Source: Burkholderiales bacterium (GTDB taxonomy: Bacteria; Pseudomonadota; Gammaproteobacteria; Burkholderiales; Burkholderiaceae). Taken from it: 9,511 nucleotides of DNA. Location of the stretch: the NCBI GenBank assembly GCA_947447845.1, contig CANFNO010000062.1:1-9511 (forward strand), in the 5' to 3' direction. Position numbers and translations under genes: made by a program. This document shows, piece by piece, positions 1 to 7,038 of this stretch. The number at the start of each line of letters is the position of its first letter. Position 1 is the first letter of the stretch. A model generated the notes under the pieces. That model searched no databases, was not told where the DNA came from, and saw only the letters and a program-made list of their open reading frames with translations.

Positions 1-99
1 GAGCTGGAACTTGATGGGTGTAGTTTGGGCGCTTGCAATGCCGGCAAATAAGCAGGCAAGAGACAGGGCACTGGCCTGCAGGACGAAACGTTTTTTCAT
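1..99 (-). CDS. ABC transporter periplasmic substrate-binding protein, NMT1/THI5 (SsuA)-like, 5' end only
   Basis: The minus strand reads an ATG at 99-97 followed by 33 open codons to the left edge of the window, so only the N terminus is present. It begins MKKRFVLQ, continues with a hydrophobic stretch and ends in a clear signal-peptidase site (GIASA, then QTTPIKFQL). This is a textbook Sec signal peptide of about 24 residues, so the product is exported to the periplasm. The mature start TPIKFQL resembles the first beta strand of NMT1/THI5-like substrate-binding proteins, which capture sulfonates, nitrate or pyrimidine precursors for ABC importers; this family call rests on about nine residues and is tentative. 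A Shine-Dalgarno sequence AGGAAA (complement of 107-112) lies seven bases before the ATG and supports the start. The gene is divergent from the operon that starts at 1024 and is probably unrelated to it. Confidence 0.75.
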   Translation of the reverse strand, partial: MKKRFVLQASALSLACLFAGIASAQTTPIKFQL

Positions 100-943
100 G
101 GCTGGATTTCCTAAAAGCTATAACCCAGTCTAAAGCAAGAAGGGTGCCGTACAGGGCGAAGAATCTCAATTCGCCACCTGCCATCGTCCCTGCGCTGCGG
201 GTGTGGGTCGATCACCATTCGAAAGGCAAGGCAATTGCCGGATCTACCGCGCTTGGCTTACCGGCTTGGGCTGGGTGTATGGTTTTGACAGGCTGGCAGC
301 GGTCTTACGCGCGGTGCGGTCGGAAGTTAAATTGGCCGCGAGAACGGGTGCTCCCGACGGTCCGCTATCTGGTGGTCCAGTGCAGTTCAGTTGCGAAGCA
401 GTTCGAGAATCCAACCGTTTCACTACAGTGGCCCTATCTCACAGAAAAGTAACCCAGCCCGAGATGGCTAAAGTAGTCGTGCAGTAACCTAAACTGGCCA
501 TACTGGTCGCTTGCGCGGTATTTTCCCTTAGCGGGTACGACTATCGCTAATAGTACAAGCAAGGCGCCATTGCCAATGCTCAGATCCAGCGCTAGGTGCT
601 CGCAACCGGAATGCAGACCGCTGCTGCCATGGATTACTGGGCGACGATGGAGAGTGCCAGGGCGGCGATGGTGTTCAGAATCTGGGGTTTGGGTTGGCGC
701 GTAGCGTGTAGTCGACCCGCGTTTATGCTTAGACACTTGGGCACACATTCTGGGAGGGTGCGAACCTTTGTCCGCGCACTGTGCGAATGAAAACAAGTCT
801 CTCTAAGTTGCGGATTTGCTGCTAAGTAGCGAAGCAGAACAAAGGTGGAAAACGGCCCAAATTACTGCGCAAGATCAACTGATTTGGGGATATGTGAAGT
901 CAAATCGCGATGCCTTCGAAAATCGCCGTCTTAAAGGGCTATA

Positions 944-981
944 GTGACCAACTCGACATATAAATAAAATGTAAATATGCA
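944..981 (+). promoter_or_regulatory. Putative promoter region of the seven-gene operon
   Basis: An AT-rich tract begins at about 956, with two sigma-70 -10-like hexamers: TATAAA at 959-964 and TAAAAT at 965-970. Possible -35 elements are poor: GTGACC at 944-949 lies only 15 bases before TAAAAT, and TCGACA at 953-958 pairs at 17 bases only with the weak TATGCA at 976-981. The tract is the best promoter candidate because of base composition and its distance of about 45 to 65 bases from the first start codon. The exact elements and the sigma factor cannot be decided by eye. Confidence 0.3.
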
Positions 982-1012
982 GACGTTGTAACTATTACGT
1001 TTGTATCTTTGC

Positions 1013-1020
1013 GGGAGGAA
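1013..1020 (+). promoter_or_regulatory. Strong ribosome binding site that decides the start of the first operon gene
   Basis: GGGAGGAA is an almost perfect Shine-Dalgarno sequence. Its GGAGG core (1014-1018) lies five bases before the ATG at 1024. The upstream in-frame TTG at 1009 would place this site inside the coding sequence and has no ribosome binding site of its own, so 1024 is the preferred start. Confidence 0.8.
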
Positions 1021-1023
1021 TGG

Positions 1024-3120
1024 ATGGCATTACTGAGCCTGGCAAAATCGATCGAAAACATTGACAGTCCTGCGCAAGCCAAAGTGCTGGCAGTCATCAA
1101 CCACCTGATGCCTATCTTGGCCAACTGGCGCCAGGGCGAGGACCTTCGGGATGCGATCTCAGGTCTCGAGGCAAATATCCGCGATGGCAAGGCCGAGTTG
1201 GATACCGCCAAAGCTGAGTTGGTTGCACGCCAAAACTCCCTGAGCGCAGTCAAGTCTCTGATTTTTGGCACGACGCCGGTCGTTCTGATGGTGAGTGGTG
1301 TCGCTGCCGGTGCCGGATTGGTTTTGTTTGCGCCTGCAGGTCTGGCTGTAACGGTTGGGGTAGCCGTGTTTGCCACGGGCATCTTTCTAGCCAGGAAAGC
1401 TGGCACACAACTCAAAAACCACTGGTCGGAGCAGGTGGGACTTGCGGAATCAACTGTCGCGACGCACGACACTGCGGTCACGCAATTGCTTGCAAACAAA
1501 AAGGGACTGGCCGCACAACTAGCGGAACGCGTCGTTGGCTTTCCCGAGCTTAAAGTGGCCGATGTGAGATTCGGGCTTCAATGCACGGAAATTGCGGGGC
1601 AAAGTGTCTTGCTGGATTTGTCTGGCGCGCATGAAGAAACCCTGCTCAAGGCGGTGGATGTATCCAACTTGCAGTCCGGGCTGTCCAGTATTTCGGAGAA
1701 GGTCAAGCCCCTACTCTCTGTTCCACCGCTTCTTACACCCGACAGCCGGGCCGAACATGACGATCCCGTGCATGCATTGTTCGGAGAGGAAAATCTTCTG
1801 CAGGAACTGGTGACCGACTTCACAGTCAATTTGGGGCAACTGAGGGACGTGACGCTGCGCCTGCCGCTAGTTCCCAAACAGAGCATTCTGGTGCAGAGGC
1901 TCAATGCAGGCTCCCTCAACCAGGTGCTGCCCAAGACTGCCATCGATATCCACGCCAATGCCAGCAATGCAGGTGATATCCAGGCGTTTGTCAACGAGGT
2001 CAACCAGACCAAGGTCAAAGGGCAGAAGGCATTCAAGGATCTGTCCGATGTCTTTGGCGACCTGGAGAAAGCCTGCGACATCTACGCCACGGCGCGAGTT
2101 TCTTCCGTCAACACAATCCATGAGAACCTAGTTGAGGTGCTCAACCGGGCCGCATGGTGCAACCGGCGCTTCTACTGCCCCAGAACGATTCAATCGCCCA
2201 AATACCTCGAAGACCTTTTGGGCGTCGATCCCGACCGCGCTTACCTGCTGTCATTGGACGACTTGCTGGGTAGGCTGCGTGGCGACTCCGAAGTGAGAAA
2301 GCGTCTAGAAGCCAAGCTCGAAGTGGAGGATCAGCTCTGCGTAGCCTACCAGGCCGTGCAGGAATTCATGGGCGGTGTATCGTTTGATCAAAATGGGGAA
2401 AACTTGGACAAAGGCGCACGCCCCAAGCACATAGAGCAGCAGTTCCAGGAGGCTGTGCGGCAGTTTTCCAATGTGCTGCAGAGAATTCTAACGGGGACCG
2501 CCTATCCCATACTGAACTTCTCCAAAGAAGCGCAGTTGTTCTTTGATCCTGAGCTTGAAGAGTGGTCTTCCACGGCTTCGCCCTATGTCTACGGCACGGC
2601 AGACGCGCTCAAGTACGGCAGCGTGGTGAAGGCCTACTCCGACCTTATGTTGCCGATGTGGGAGCACCTGTGGACCGAGAAGGCCGACTTCAGGAAAGCG
2701 GAGCTGTTCCGCACCAATGAATCCATGATCAGGATGTCCGAAAAGGAATCGGAGAAGCTGATCAACATTGCGGACCAGTTCCGTGCGGACATGCGGACAG
2801 TCCGGGAAAATGTGTACCTCATCGAGTCGGAGCTGCGCTCCAAGAGCTCGGAAATCATTTCATTTCGGGACGGCATGGATGCGTTGGGACTCCTATCCGC
2901 CAGAGCCAAAGAGCAAATCACCGATGACAAGCTGGGCAGCATCGCGTTTGGTGATTCGGCCCTGTCCAGCACCGATAGGTTCGAGACATTGCTCTCTACC
3001 ATGCCACAGACACAGGCAGAGAGCAGGGGCACGGTGCATGACCCCATCGATATGGTCAAGGAGCCTGACGCGCTCTTGGGCTACCAGAGAAATCCCAGCT
3101 TGCGCCTCTTGGCACAGTAA
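1024..3120 (+). CDS. Uncharacterised coiled-coil membrane protein with hydrophobic hairpin (operon gene A)
   Basis: This 698-residue protein opens the operon; I recognise no family. Residues about 38-76 (from EDLRDAISGLEANI) form a heptad-like amphipathic helix. Residues about 84-104 and 106-123 are two hydrophobic segments joined by a short Ala-Pro-Ala-Gly turn, i.e. a membrane hairpin flanked by Lys/Arg, which would leave both the N terminus and the large C-terminal part on the cytosolic side. The middle region (about 130-555) is mixed alpha/beta without a Walker motif, nuclease signature or other catalytic pattern that I can see; it includes a small cluster WCNRRFYCPRT near 380-390. Residues about 559-635 are a second strongly charged coiled coil (ESEKLINIADQFRADM). 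The overall plan recalls membrane-bound scaffold or tethering proteins, but that is inference. Gene B follows after 12 bases, so the two products may well interact. The ATG at 1024 is chosen over TTG 1009 because of the Shine-Dalgarno sequence at 1013-1020. Confidence 0.85.
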   Translation: MALLSLAKSIENIDSPAQAKVLAVINHLMPILANWRQGEDLRDAISGLEANIRDGKAELDTAKAELVARQNSLSAVKSLIFGTTPVVLMVSGVAAGAGLVLFAPAGLAVTVGVAVFATGIFLARKAGTQLKNHWSEQVGLAESTVATHDTAVTQLLANKKGLAAQLAERVVGFPELKVADVRFGLQCTEIAGQSVLLDLSGAHEETLLKAVDVSNLQSGLSSISEKVKPLLSVPPLLTPDSRAEHDDPVHALFGEENLLQELVTDFTVNLGQLRDVTLRLPLVPKQSILVQRLNAGSLNQVLPKTAIDIHANASNAGDIQAFVNEVNQTKVKGQKAFKDLSDVFGDLEKACDIYATARVSSVNTIHENLVEVLNRAAWCNRRFYCPRTIQSPKYLEDLLGVDPDRAYLLSLDDLLGRLRGDSEVRKRLEAKLEVEDQLCVAYQAVQEFMGGVSFDQNGENLDKGARPKHIEQQFQEAVRQFSNVLQRILTGTAYPILNFSKEAQLFFDPELEEWSSTASPYVYGTADALKYGSVVKAYSDLMLPMWEHLWTEKADFRKAELFRTNESMIRMSEKESEKLINIADQFRADMRTVRENVYLIESELRSKSSEIISFRDGMDALGLLSARAKEQITDDKLGSIAFGDSALSSTDRFETLLSTMPQTQAESRGTVHDPIDMVKEPDALLGYQRNPSLRLLAQ

Positions 3121-3132
3121 GGGAGCGCACCG

Positions 3133-4233
3133 ATGTCTGAAGTGCAATCAGGGGTATCTGCCGGTTACGTGGACAGTGCCATCAATAGCCTGCGCAGTGA
3201 GTTGCGTAGCGAGATCCGGCAGGTGCGCAGTGAGCTCCACGGTGAAATCAATGATTTGCGCCGCTGGACCGAGCGCGAAATACAAAGGCTGGAGGAAGAG
3301 ATGAGACAGGTTGGCGAGATGATAGTCGGTGCAATAAACCGGCAGACGGCCGCTGTCGTCACGGGCGTCGCGGCTACAACAGCCATGATCGAACTGACCA
3401 AGCGCCAGATCGAGTCGGATTTCAATCTGACACGCGACAAGATTGAAATCCAGACCGAGTCCACGTTGCAGATTGAGGTCGGCAAGAAGATAGGCGACGC
3501 CAGTGCGCTGAAGTCCAAACTGGATGCGTTTTTCAACGACGTGAAGGCACGGTTCGACAAGTCGATCGCTGGCGTTGCGCTCAATCGAGAACTGTACAAC
3601 CTGAATTTCCAGAAGATCACGGATGAGTACCAGAGCAAGATCGGCACGATTGGCAAACATATCTTCCAGGTCAAACTGGAAGACATAGCGCCTGCCGTGA
3701 ATGCAGCGCATGTGCCCTATGAAGAGGCACACAGTTTGCCGATCGAAATGGACCTCAAGCGCCTTTCCGCCCGGTCCGCCAACCTTGATGAGACCTTGGG
3801 CCTGCTTAAATCAAGCCGTCTGGATGAAGTAGTCAATTCGCTGAGCACCCTGGATGAAACATTGAGCCGCTTCAGTGTTTCGGGTGAACTGCCTGGAGAC
3901 AAGGTGCTGCTGTGCGTGGAGGGCATTGTCACAAGTAGTGCGATTGCCTCCCAGGCGCTGGTGGGCCTGCTGGCATCCCAGGTGAGCAGCGATGCGGGGG
4001 TCACCCTGTCCTACGCTGACGAAAGCTTGAAGCTTATGTCGAAGGCACGCAGTCAGCAGTTTTTGCAGAAGGCACTTTCCGCAAGAACCTTTCGGGACGT
4101 AACAGGAGAGGAGATCATCGCTCTTTCAAAAGCAGCTTCCGAACTGCAGGGCAAGAATTTGATATCCGCCAATGCCATGGCATTGTTCGAGGACTTTCTC
4201 GGCTCGGGCAACTTGAAGTATCTGGAGGCTTGA
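3133..4233 (+). CDS. Uncharacterised coiled-coil protein (operon gene B)
   Basis: This 366-residue protein has a Shine-Dalgarno GGGAG (3121-3125) seven bases before the ATG. Residues about 13-64 carry clear heptads, with runs such as LRSELRSEIRQVRSELHGEI followed by an Arg/Glu-rich helix, the pattern of a long parallel coiled coil. A short Ala/Val/Thr-rich, weakly hydrophobic stretch at about 68-84 (TAAVVTGVAATTAMIEL) is too polar for a convincing membrane helix. Residues about 85-140 (from TKRQIESDFNLTRDKIEIQ) look helical and charged. The C-terminal half is also mostly helical, with a loose internal repeat of the type LDETLGLLKSSRLDEV followed by LSTLDETLSRF. There is no signal peptide and no catalytic motif. 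I do not recognise the family. The product is probably cytosolic and oligomeric, and may partner the coiled coils of gene A. Its stop is separated by a single base from the start of gene C, which suggests translational coupling. Confidence 0.85.
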   Translation: MSEVQSGVSAGYVDSAINSLRSELRSEIRQVRSELHGEINDLRRWTEREIQRLEEEMRQVGEMIVGAINRQTAAVVTGVAATTAMIELTKRQIESDFNLTRDKIEIQTESTLQIEVGKKIGDASALKSKLDAFFNDVKARFDKSIAGVALNRELYNLNFQKITDEYQSKIGTIGKHIFQVKLEDIAPAVNAAHVPYEEAHSLPIEMDLKRLSARSANLDETLGLLKSSRLDEVVNSLSTLDETLSRFSVSGELPGDKVLLCVEGIVTSSAIASQALVGLLASQVSSDAGVTLSYADESLKLMSKARSQQFLQKALSARTFRDVTGEEIIALSKAASELQGKNLISANAMALFEDFLGSGNLKYLEA

Positions 4234-4234
4234 A

Positions 4235-5224
4235 ATGAGCGTTGTTCAAGAGGGCAGCAATATCGTTGTCAATGGTTCGGTTGCTGGCAGCGTGCTGCCC
4301 ACCACCGAGCGCGAACTGGTGTTCCCCGTGTTGGTGGACGGAAGCAGGGAGCGTGTTGTGATTGAGGGATCGCTGTACGGCCGCACTGTCGAGCTGCGAT
4401 CCAATGTGCGGATCAAGGGGCCGGTTGTTGCCAGGGGTGACACCCGCTTGAATGCCGCAGGCGGACGCATCCAGTTGGACGCAGGACTTACGGTCAACGG
4501 CTCGGCAAATTCCGTGATAGACGAGGTGTCATCGCGCTCCCGGGGACTCGTCAATGTGCAGCACGCGGATGTCATTATCAAGGGTGATCTGGCGGTGAAC
4601 CAGAATGTCTATCTGCGCAACGCGATCGTATTCGGGAGCATCCGCGCCACCAATTGCGTTCTAGAAAATTCCCTAGTGCTGGGCACCTGCCTGATTGACG
4701 AGAGTCTGAAGGTCTCCATGAGTTCGATTGGCGGCTACGCAGCGCGGGACGTCTGCTTTGAGGGCAGCTGCCTGATGCTACATGGGCTAGGTGAGAGCCT
4801 GACGCAGCCGCTGTTTGTCCCCTATGAGCATACTGACGGATCCATCATTGACAGTGATGTCCGGTATTACCCGGCCATTCGGGACAGCAAGTCCATCATG
4901 AACCTTCACCATCTTGAAGGGCAGAGCTATCCCGACTATTCCAGGCTCTACCCCTCGACGGACTGGGTGCGCGCCGACGCGCTGGCCAATCCGGCACTGC
5001 AGGAGAGTAACGAGGGGCGTATCGCCAAGTGGATACTGTCCATAGGTGGCAGGGTGAGCGACATTTCCCGGATTGCGCATGCCATCACCAGCCTCACCTT
5101 GATGTTGAAGTGCGGATTCGAATACGAGCACTATCACCCGCTTGGACGAGCTGTCCATTTGGACAAGGCTCTGAAAGGGCTGACAGAAGAAGAAGCCTGG
5201 ATACTCAAGGCCGTGTGCCACTGA
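4235..5224 (+). CDS. Bactofilin-like beta-solenoid protein with helical C-terminal domain (operon gene C)
   Basis: The ATG lies one base after the stop of gene B, with a Shine-Dalgarno GGAGG at 4224-4228 inside the end of gene B. The 329-residue product falls into two parts. Residues about 9-175 consist of short alternating hydrophobic strands with Gly, Asn or Asp turns, for example NIVVNGSVAGSV, VVIEGSLYG, VRIKGPVVARG, VIIKGDLAVN and VYLRNAIVFGSIRATN. This is the look of a beta-solenoid, as in bactofilins (polymer-forming cytoskeletal proteins) or hexapeptide-repeat proteins. Residues about 190-329 are mixed to helical, with HLEGQSYPDYSRLYP near the middle and a Leu-rich helical end. There is no signal peptide or membrane helix. 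Bactofilins are usually about half this length and polymerise at the membrane; whether this protein forms filaments is inference. The solenoid call comes from sequence pattern alone, and a Toastrack-like or acyltransferase-like repeat fold is the main alternative. Confidence 0.8.
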   Translation: MSVVQEGSNIVVNGSVAGSVLPTTERELVFPVLVDGSRERVVIEGSLYGRTVELRSNVRIKGPVVARGDTRLNAAGGRIQLDAGLTVNGSANSVIDEVSSRSRGLVNVQHADVIIKGDLAVNQNVYLRNAIVFGSIRATNCVLENSLVLGTCLIDESLKVSMSSIGGYAARDVCFEGSCLMLHGLGESLTQPLFVPYEHTDGSIIDSDVRYYPAIRDSKSIMNLHHLEGQSYPDYSRLYPSTDWVRADALANPALQESNEGRIAKWILSIGGRVSDISRIAHAITSLTLMLKCGFEYEHYHPLGRAVHLDKALKGLTEEEAWILKAVCH

Positions 5225-5230
5225 GCAGCT

Positions 5231-5653
5231 ATGGCAAATATCCTTTACTCACTCATCCTGCCACCGCTCATCTGGCTGCTATTTGGCGCACCTTCGTTGC
5301 TGCACGCAAGCACTTTAGGCATTTTGGCTCTACCGCTACTGCATCTCTGGCTAGTGATTTGGCAGGGTCAGGTTTTCCGGTTGCTCAAGGGAGACCGCTT
5401 TACCTACGGCTCTGTCAGCCGCGCAATCAATATCCTGGCCGTGGCGTTTTCACTTGTGATCGCACGTCTGGCACTATTCACCTTTGGGGCGGCGTCAGAC
5501 AGTCTGTCCAGCGTACCGGCGTATTTCTGGGGCGCGTGGATGCTTGCCCTGGTGGTTTCGCTCAGCCTCCCCATTCTGGCATCGCGTCAGCTCGAGCCCC
5601 TGGCCAGCGAAGCGGATCGCAGAAGTTTCGAAAATCCGTGCGACAGTAAATAG
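5231..5653 (+). CDS. Small integral membrane protein, four predicted helices (operon gene D)
   Basis: This 140-residue protein begins six bases after the stop of gene C; the ribosome binding site is weak (GAGCAG overlapping that stop), so translation probably depends on coupling to gene C. Four hydrophobic segments are visible at about residues 4-24, 28-49, 65-86 and 97-117. Charged residues cluster in the loop between helices 2 and 3 (RLLKGDRFTYGSVSR) and in the C-terminal tail (SRQLEPLASEADRR), so both should be cytosolic, with both termini inside. There are no catalytic residues or family motifs that I recognise. It may anchor the soluble coiled-coil, solenoid or SPFH products at the inner membrane; this is inference from its place in the operon. 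A longer open frame over the same bases (5029-5649) lacks a start signal and overlaps gene C, so it is not used. Confidence 0.75.
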   Translation: MANILYSLILPPLIWLLFGAPSLLHASTLGILALPLLHLWLVIWQGQVFRLLKGDRFTYGSVSRAINILAVAFSLVIARLALFTFGAASDSLSSVPAYFWGAWMLALVVSLSLPILASRQLEPLASEADRRSFENPCDSK

Positions 5654-5666
5654 GATGGTGGTTTAA

Positions 5667-7004
5667 ATGGCTCTAGGCTGGTTTTCCAAGGAAGTCAAAA
5701 CAACGTATGTCCTGCGTCCGGATGAATACGCCAACGACCTGATCTACCTGCACCCTGACAGGTCCGTCCCGCGGGGCACCAAGCTTACGGTCCGCAGCGA
5801 CGAATGTGTCCTGTTCTTCCGCGAGGGAAAGTACATCGGGCGCATTAATGCCGGCTCGGTCATTCTTGACACAGCCAACATCCCCTTCCTGGGCCATTTG
5901 ATAGTGGACCAGTTCACTGGTGGGAACCACTTTTTGTGCGAACTGTTTTTTGTCTCGCTGCGGGAAACCATCCTGCATGTGCCTCCGTCCCAGCTAGGGC
6001 AGTTCAAGGACAGCAATTCCGCCAACGTGGTCGCTGTGAATAGCGCACTCTCCTACACAGTTCGGGTAACAGATCCGGCCAGGTTGGTGATTGAACTGGG
6101 CGGCCAGAGTGCGACTTCGGGCACGGTTATCCGGGAAGTATTCAACGGCAGGATGTTGAACCAGCTGCGCAAATCGGTCGGTTTGCGCAGCCAGAAGATG
6201 CCGATTCTCAGCGTGGTTTCCAATGTCGATGCGGAAGGGATCAGTGAAGAGATCAGGCTGCTGGGCATTGAGGAATTCGGTGCCTTGGGTATCGTGGTAG
6301 GCCGCGTTTATGGCATGTCCTTCTCGCTGGATGAGGCGAGCCTGCATCTGCTGAGGGAATTCGGGAAGCAGGAGGCCGGGCTTGCGCTGCAAGAGAAGGG
6401 CATGCGCTTGGCACAGGGCGAAGGATTCGCCGAGTTCAATCTGGTGCAAGGCCAGAGAGCGGCCTTGGAAGGACTGGGAAAGGGATTGGGCACTGGCAAC
6501 GGCCCCATGATCATGAGCGGCATGAGCCTTGGAGCCAATCTGACCGGCAACCGTCCCCCGGCGCGCTCCACAGCTGCCAGAGGCGGCGCAGTCATCAGCG
6601 CGCAGCCCACCTTTTTCATGCGCACTGACAATGGAGAGACGGGGCCGCTTTCTCCTCGGCAAATCGCGTTGATGGCCATGTCCAGGGGTGTAGGGCTTTC
6701 AGAAATAGTCATCCGTGGTGTGGACGACCCGACGGACATCGCCTTCACTGCTGATCTGGAGCCCCTGATCGCAAACGAATACGCGCGTCGCCTGCCCAAG
6801 GCAGCGCCCGGCGTGCAGGCAGGCGCAGCGCAGGCTTTTGAGTTGGCCTTCAACGGTGCACTGGCCGACGGAATATTGTCTGCAGTGGAACTTGGCATGT
6901 TGGCCAACCTAGCCGTAACACTAGGTATCGACAAAGACACACAGGTCGCGCAGGCCCGCATATTGGCCATGGCGCAGGCACGAGGCGTAACGATATCGGC
7001 CTGA
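5667..7004 (+). CDS. SPFH (band 7) YdjI-like protein with GYF_2-like and TerB-like C-terminal domains (operon gene E)
   Basis: The 445-residue product starts after a good Shine-Dalgarno (GGTGG, 5657-5661, five bases upstream), 13 bases after gene D. Residues about 1-230 match the virion-core-like or YdjI type of SPFH domain: the N terminus MALGWFSKEVK, a basic beta segment GTKLTVRSDECVLFFREGK, the strands NSALSYTVRVTDPARL and a helical segment with FNGRMLNQLRKSVG. A helix follows (about 230-275) with LREFGKQEAGLALQEKG. Residues about 314-370 resemble a GYF_2 domain, with the signature TDNGETGPLSPRQIALMAM. The last 57 residues (389-445), with ALADGILSAVELGMLANLA and LGID, resemble the TerB-like helical fold with an acidic ADG..S..E pattern. 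SPFH proteins form large ring or cage assemblies on membranes; in Bacillus subtilis the related YdjI helps bring the PspA homologue to the membrane. There is no N-terminal membrane helix, so it is probably a peripheral, cytosolic-face protein. SPFH is well supported, GYF_2 good, TerB tentative. Confidence 0.9.
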   Translation: MALGWFSKEVKTTYVLRPDEYANDLIYLHPDRSVPRGTKLTVRSDECVLFFREGKYIGRINAGSVILDTANIPFLGHLIVDQFTGGNHFLCELFFVSLRETILHVPPSQLGQFKDSNSANVVAVNSALSYTVRVTDPARLVIELGGQSATSGTVIREVFNGRMLNQLRKSVGLRSQKMPILSVVSNVDAEGISEEIRLLGIEEFGALGIVVGRVYGMSFSLDEASLHLLREFGKQEAGLALQEKGMRLAQGEGFAEFNLVQGQRAALEGLGKGLGTGNGPMIMSGMSLGANLTGNRPPARSTAARGGAVISAQPTFFMRTDNGETGPLSPRQIALMAMSRGVGLSEIVIRGVDDPTDIAFTADLEPLIANEYARRLPKAAPGVQAGAAQAFELAFNGALADGILSAVELGMLANLAVTLGIDKDTQVAQARILAMAQARGVTISA

Positions 7005-7038
7005 CAGTGGCTCGTATTTTTGGATAGGTTCAAAGAAA

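Larger units (their letters stand above)
100..1023. other. Long intergenic region between divergent genes; no supported gene
   Basis: About 920 bases separate the left-edge gene from the operon, unusually long beside the tight spacing of the operon. Open stretches at 33-452, 203-487 and 596-790 (plus) and 434-796 (minus) have no Shine-Dalgarno sequence, no recognisable motif and Arg/Gly/Ser-rich composition typical of chance reading frames. In one plus frame the segment from 488 to about 790 reads as weakly protein-like, with a hydrophobic start LAILVACAVFSLSG, but it has in-frame stops at about 542-547 and 593, so it is at best a decayed gene. A short imperfect palindrome GCTAAGTAGC lies at 821-830. 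The last 70 bases before the operon are clearly AT-richer and probably hold its promoter. I see no tRNA, inverted terminal repeats or direct-repeat array. Confidence 0.6.

Noticed and set aside
33..796. Open frames at 33-452, 203-487 and 596-790 (plus) and 434-796 (minus)
   Set aside because: They lack ribosome binding sites and recognisable motifs, overlap one another, and the first overlaps the real minus-strand gene at 1-99.
1009..1023. TTG start five codons before the chosen start of gene A
   Set aside because: It lies upstream of, and would include, the strong GGAGG at 1014-1018, and has no ribosome binding site of its own; ATG 1024 is correctly spaced.
5029..5649. 206-codon plus-strand frame overlapping genes C and D
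   Set aside because: It covers the end of gene C and nearly all of gene D in another frame, is Arg/Ser/His-rich and lacks the membrane segments and start context seen in gene D.
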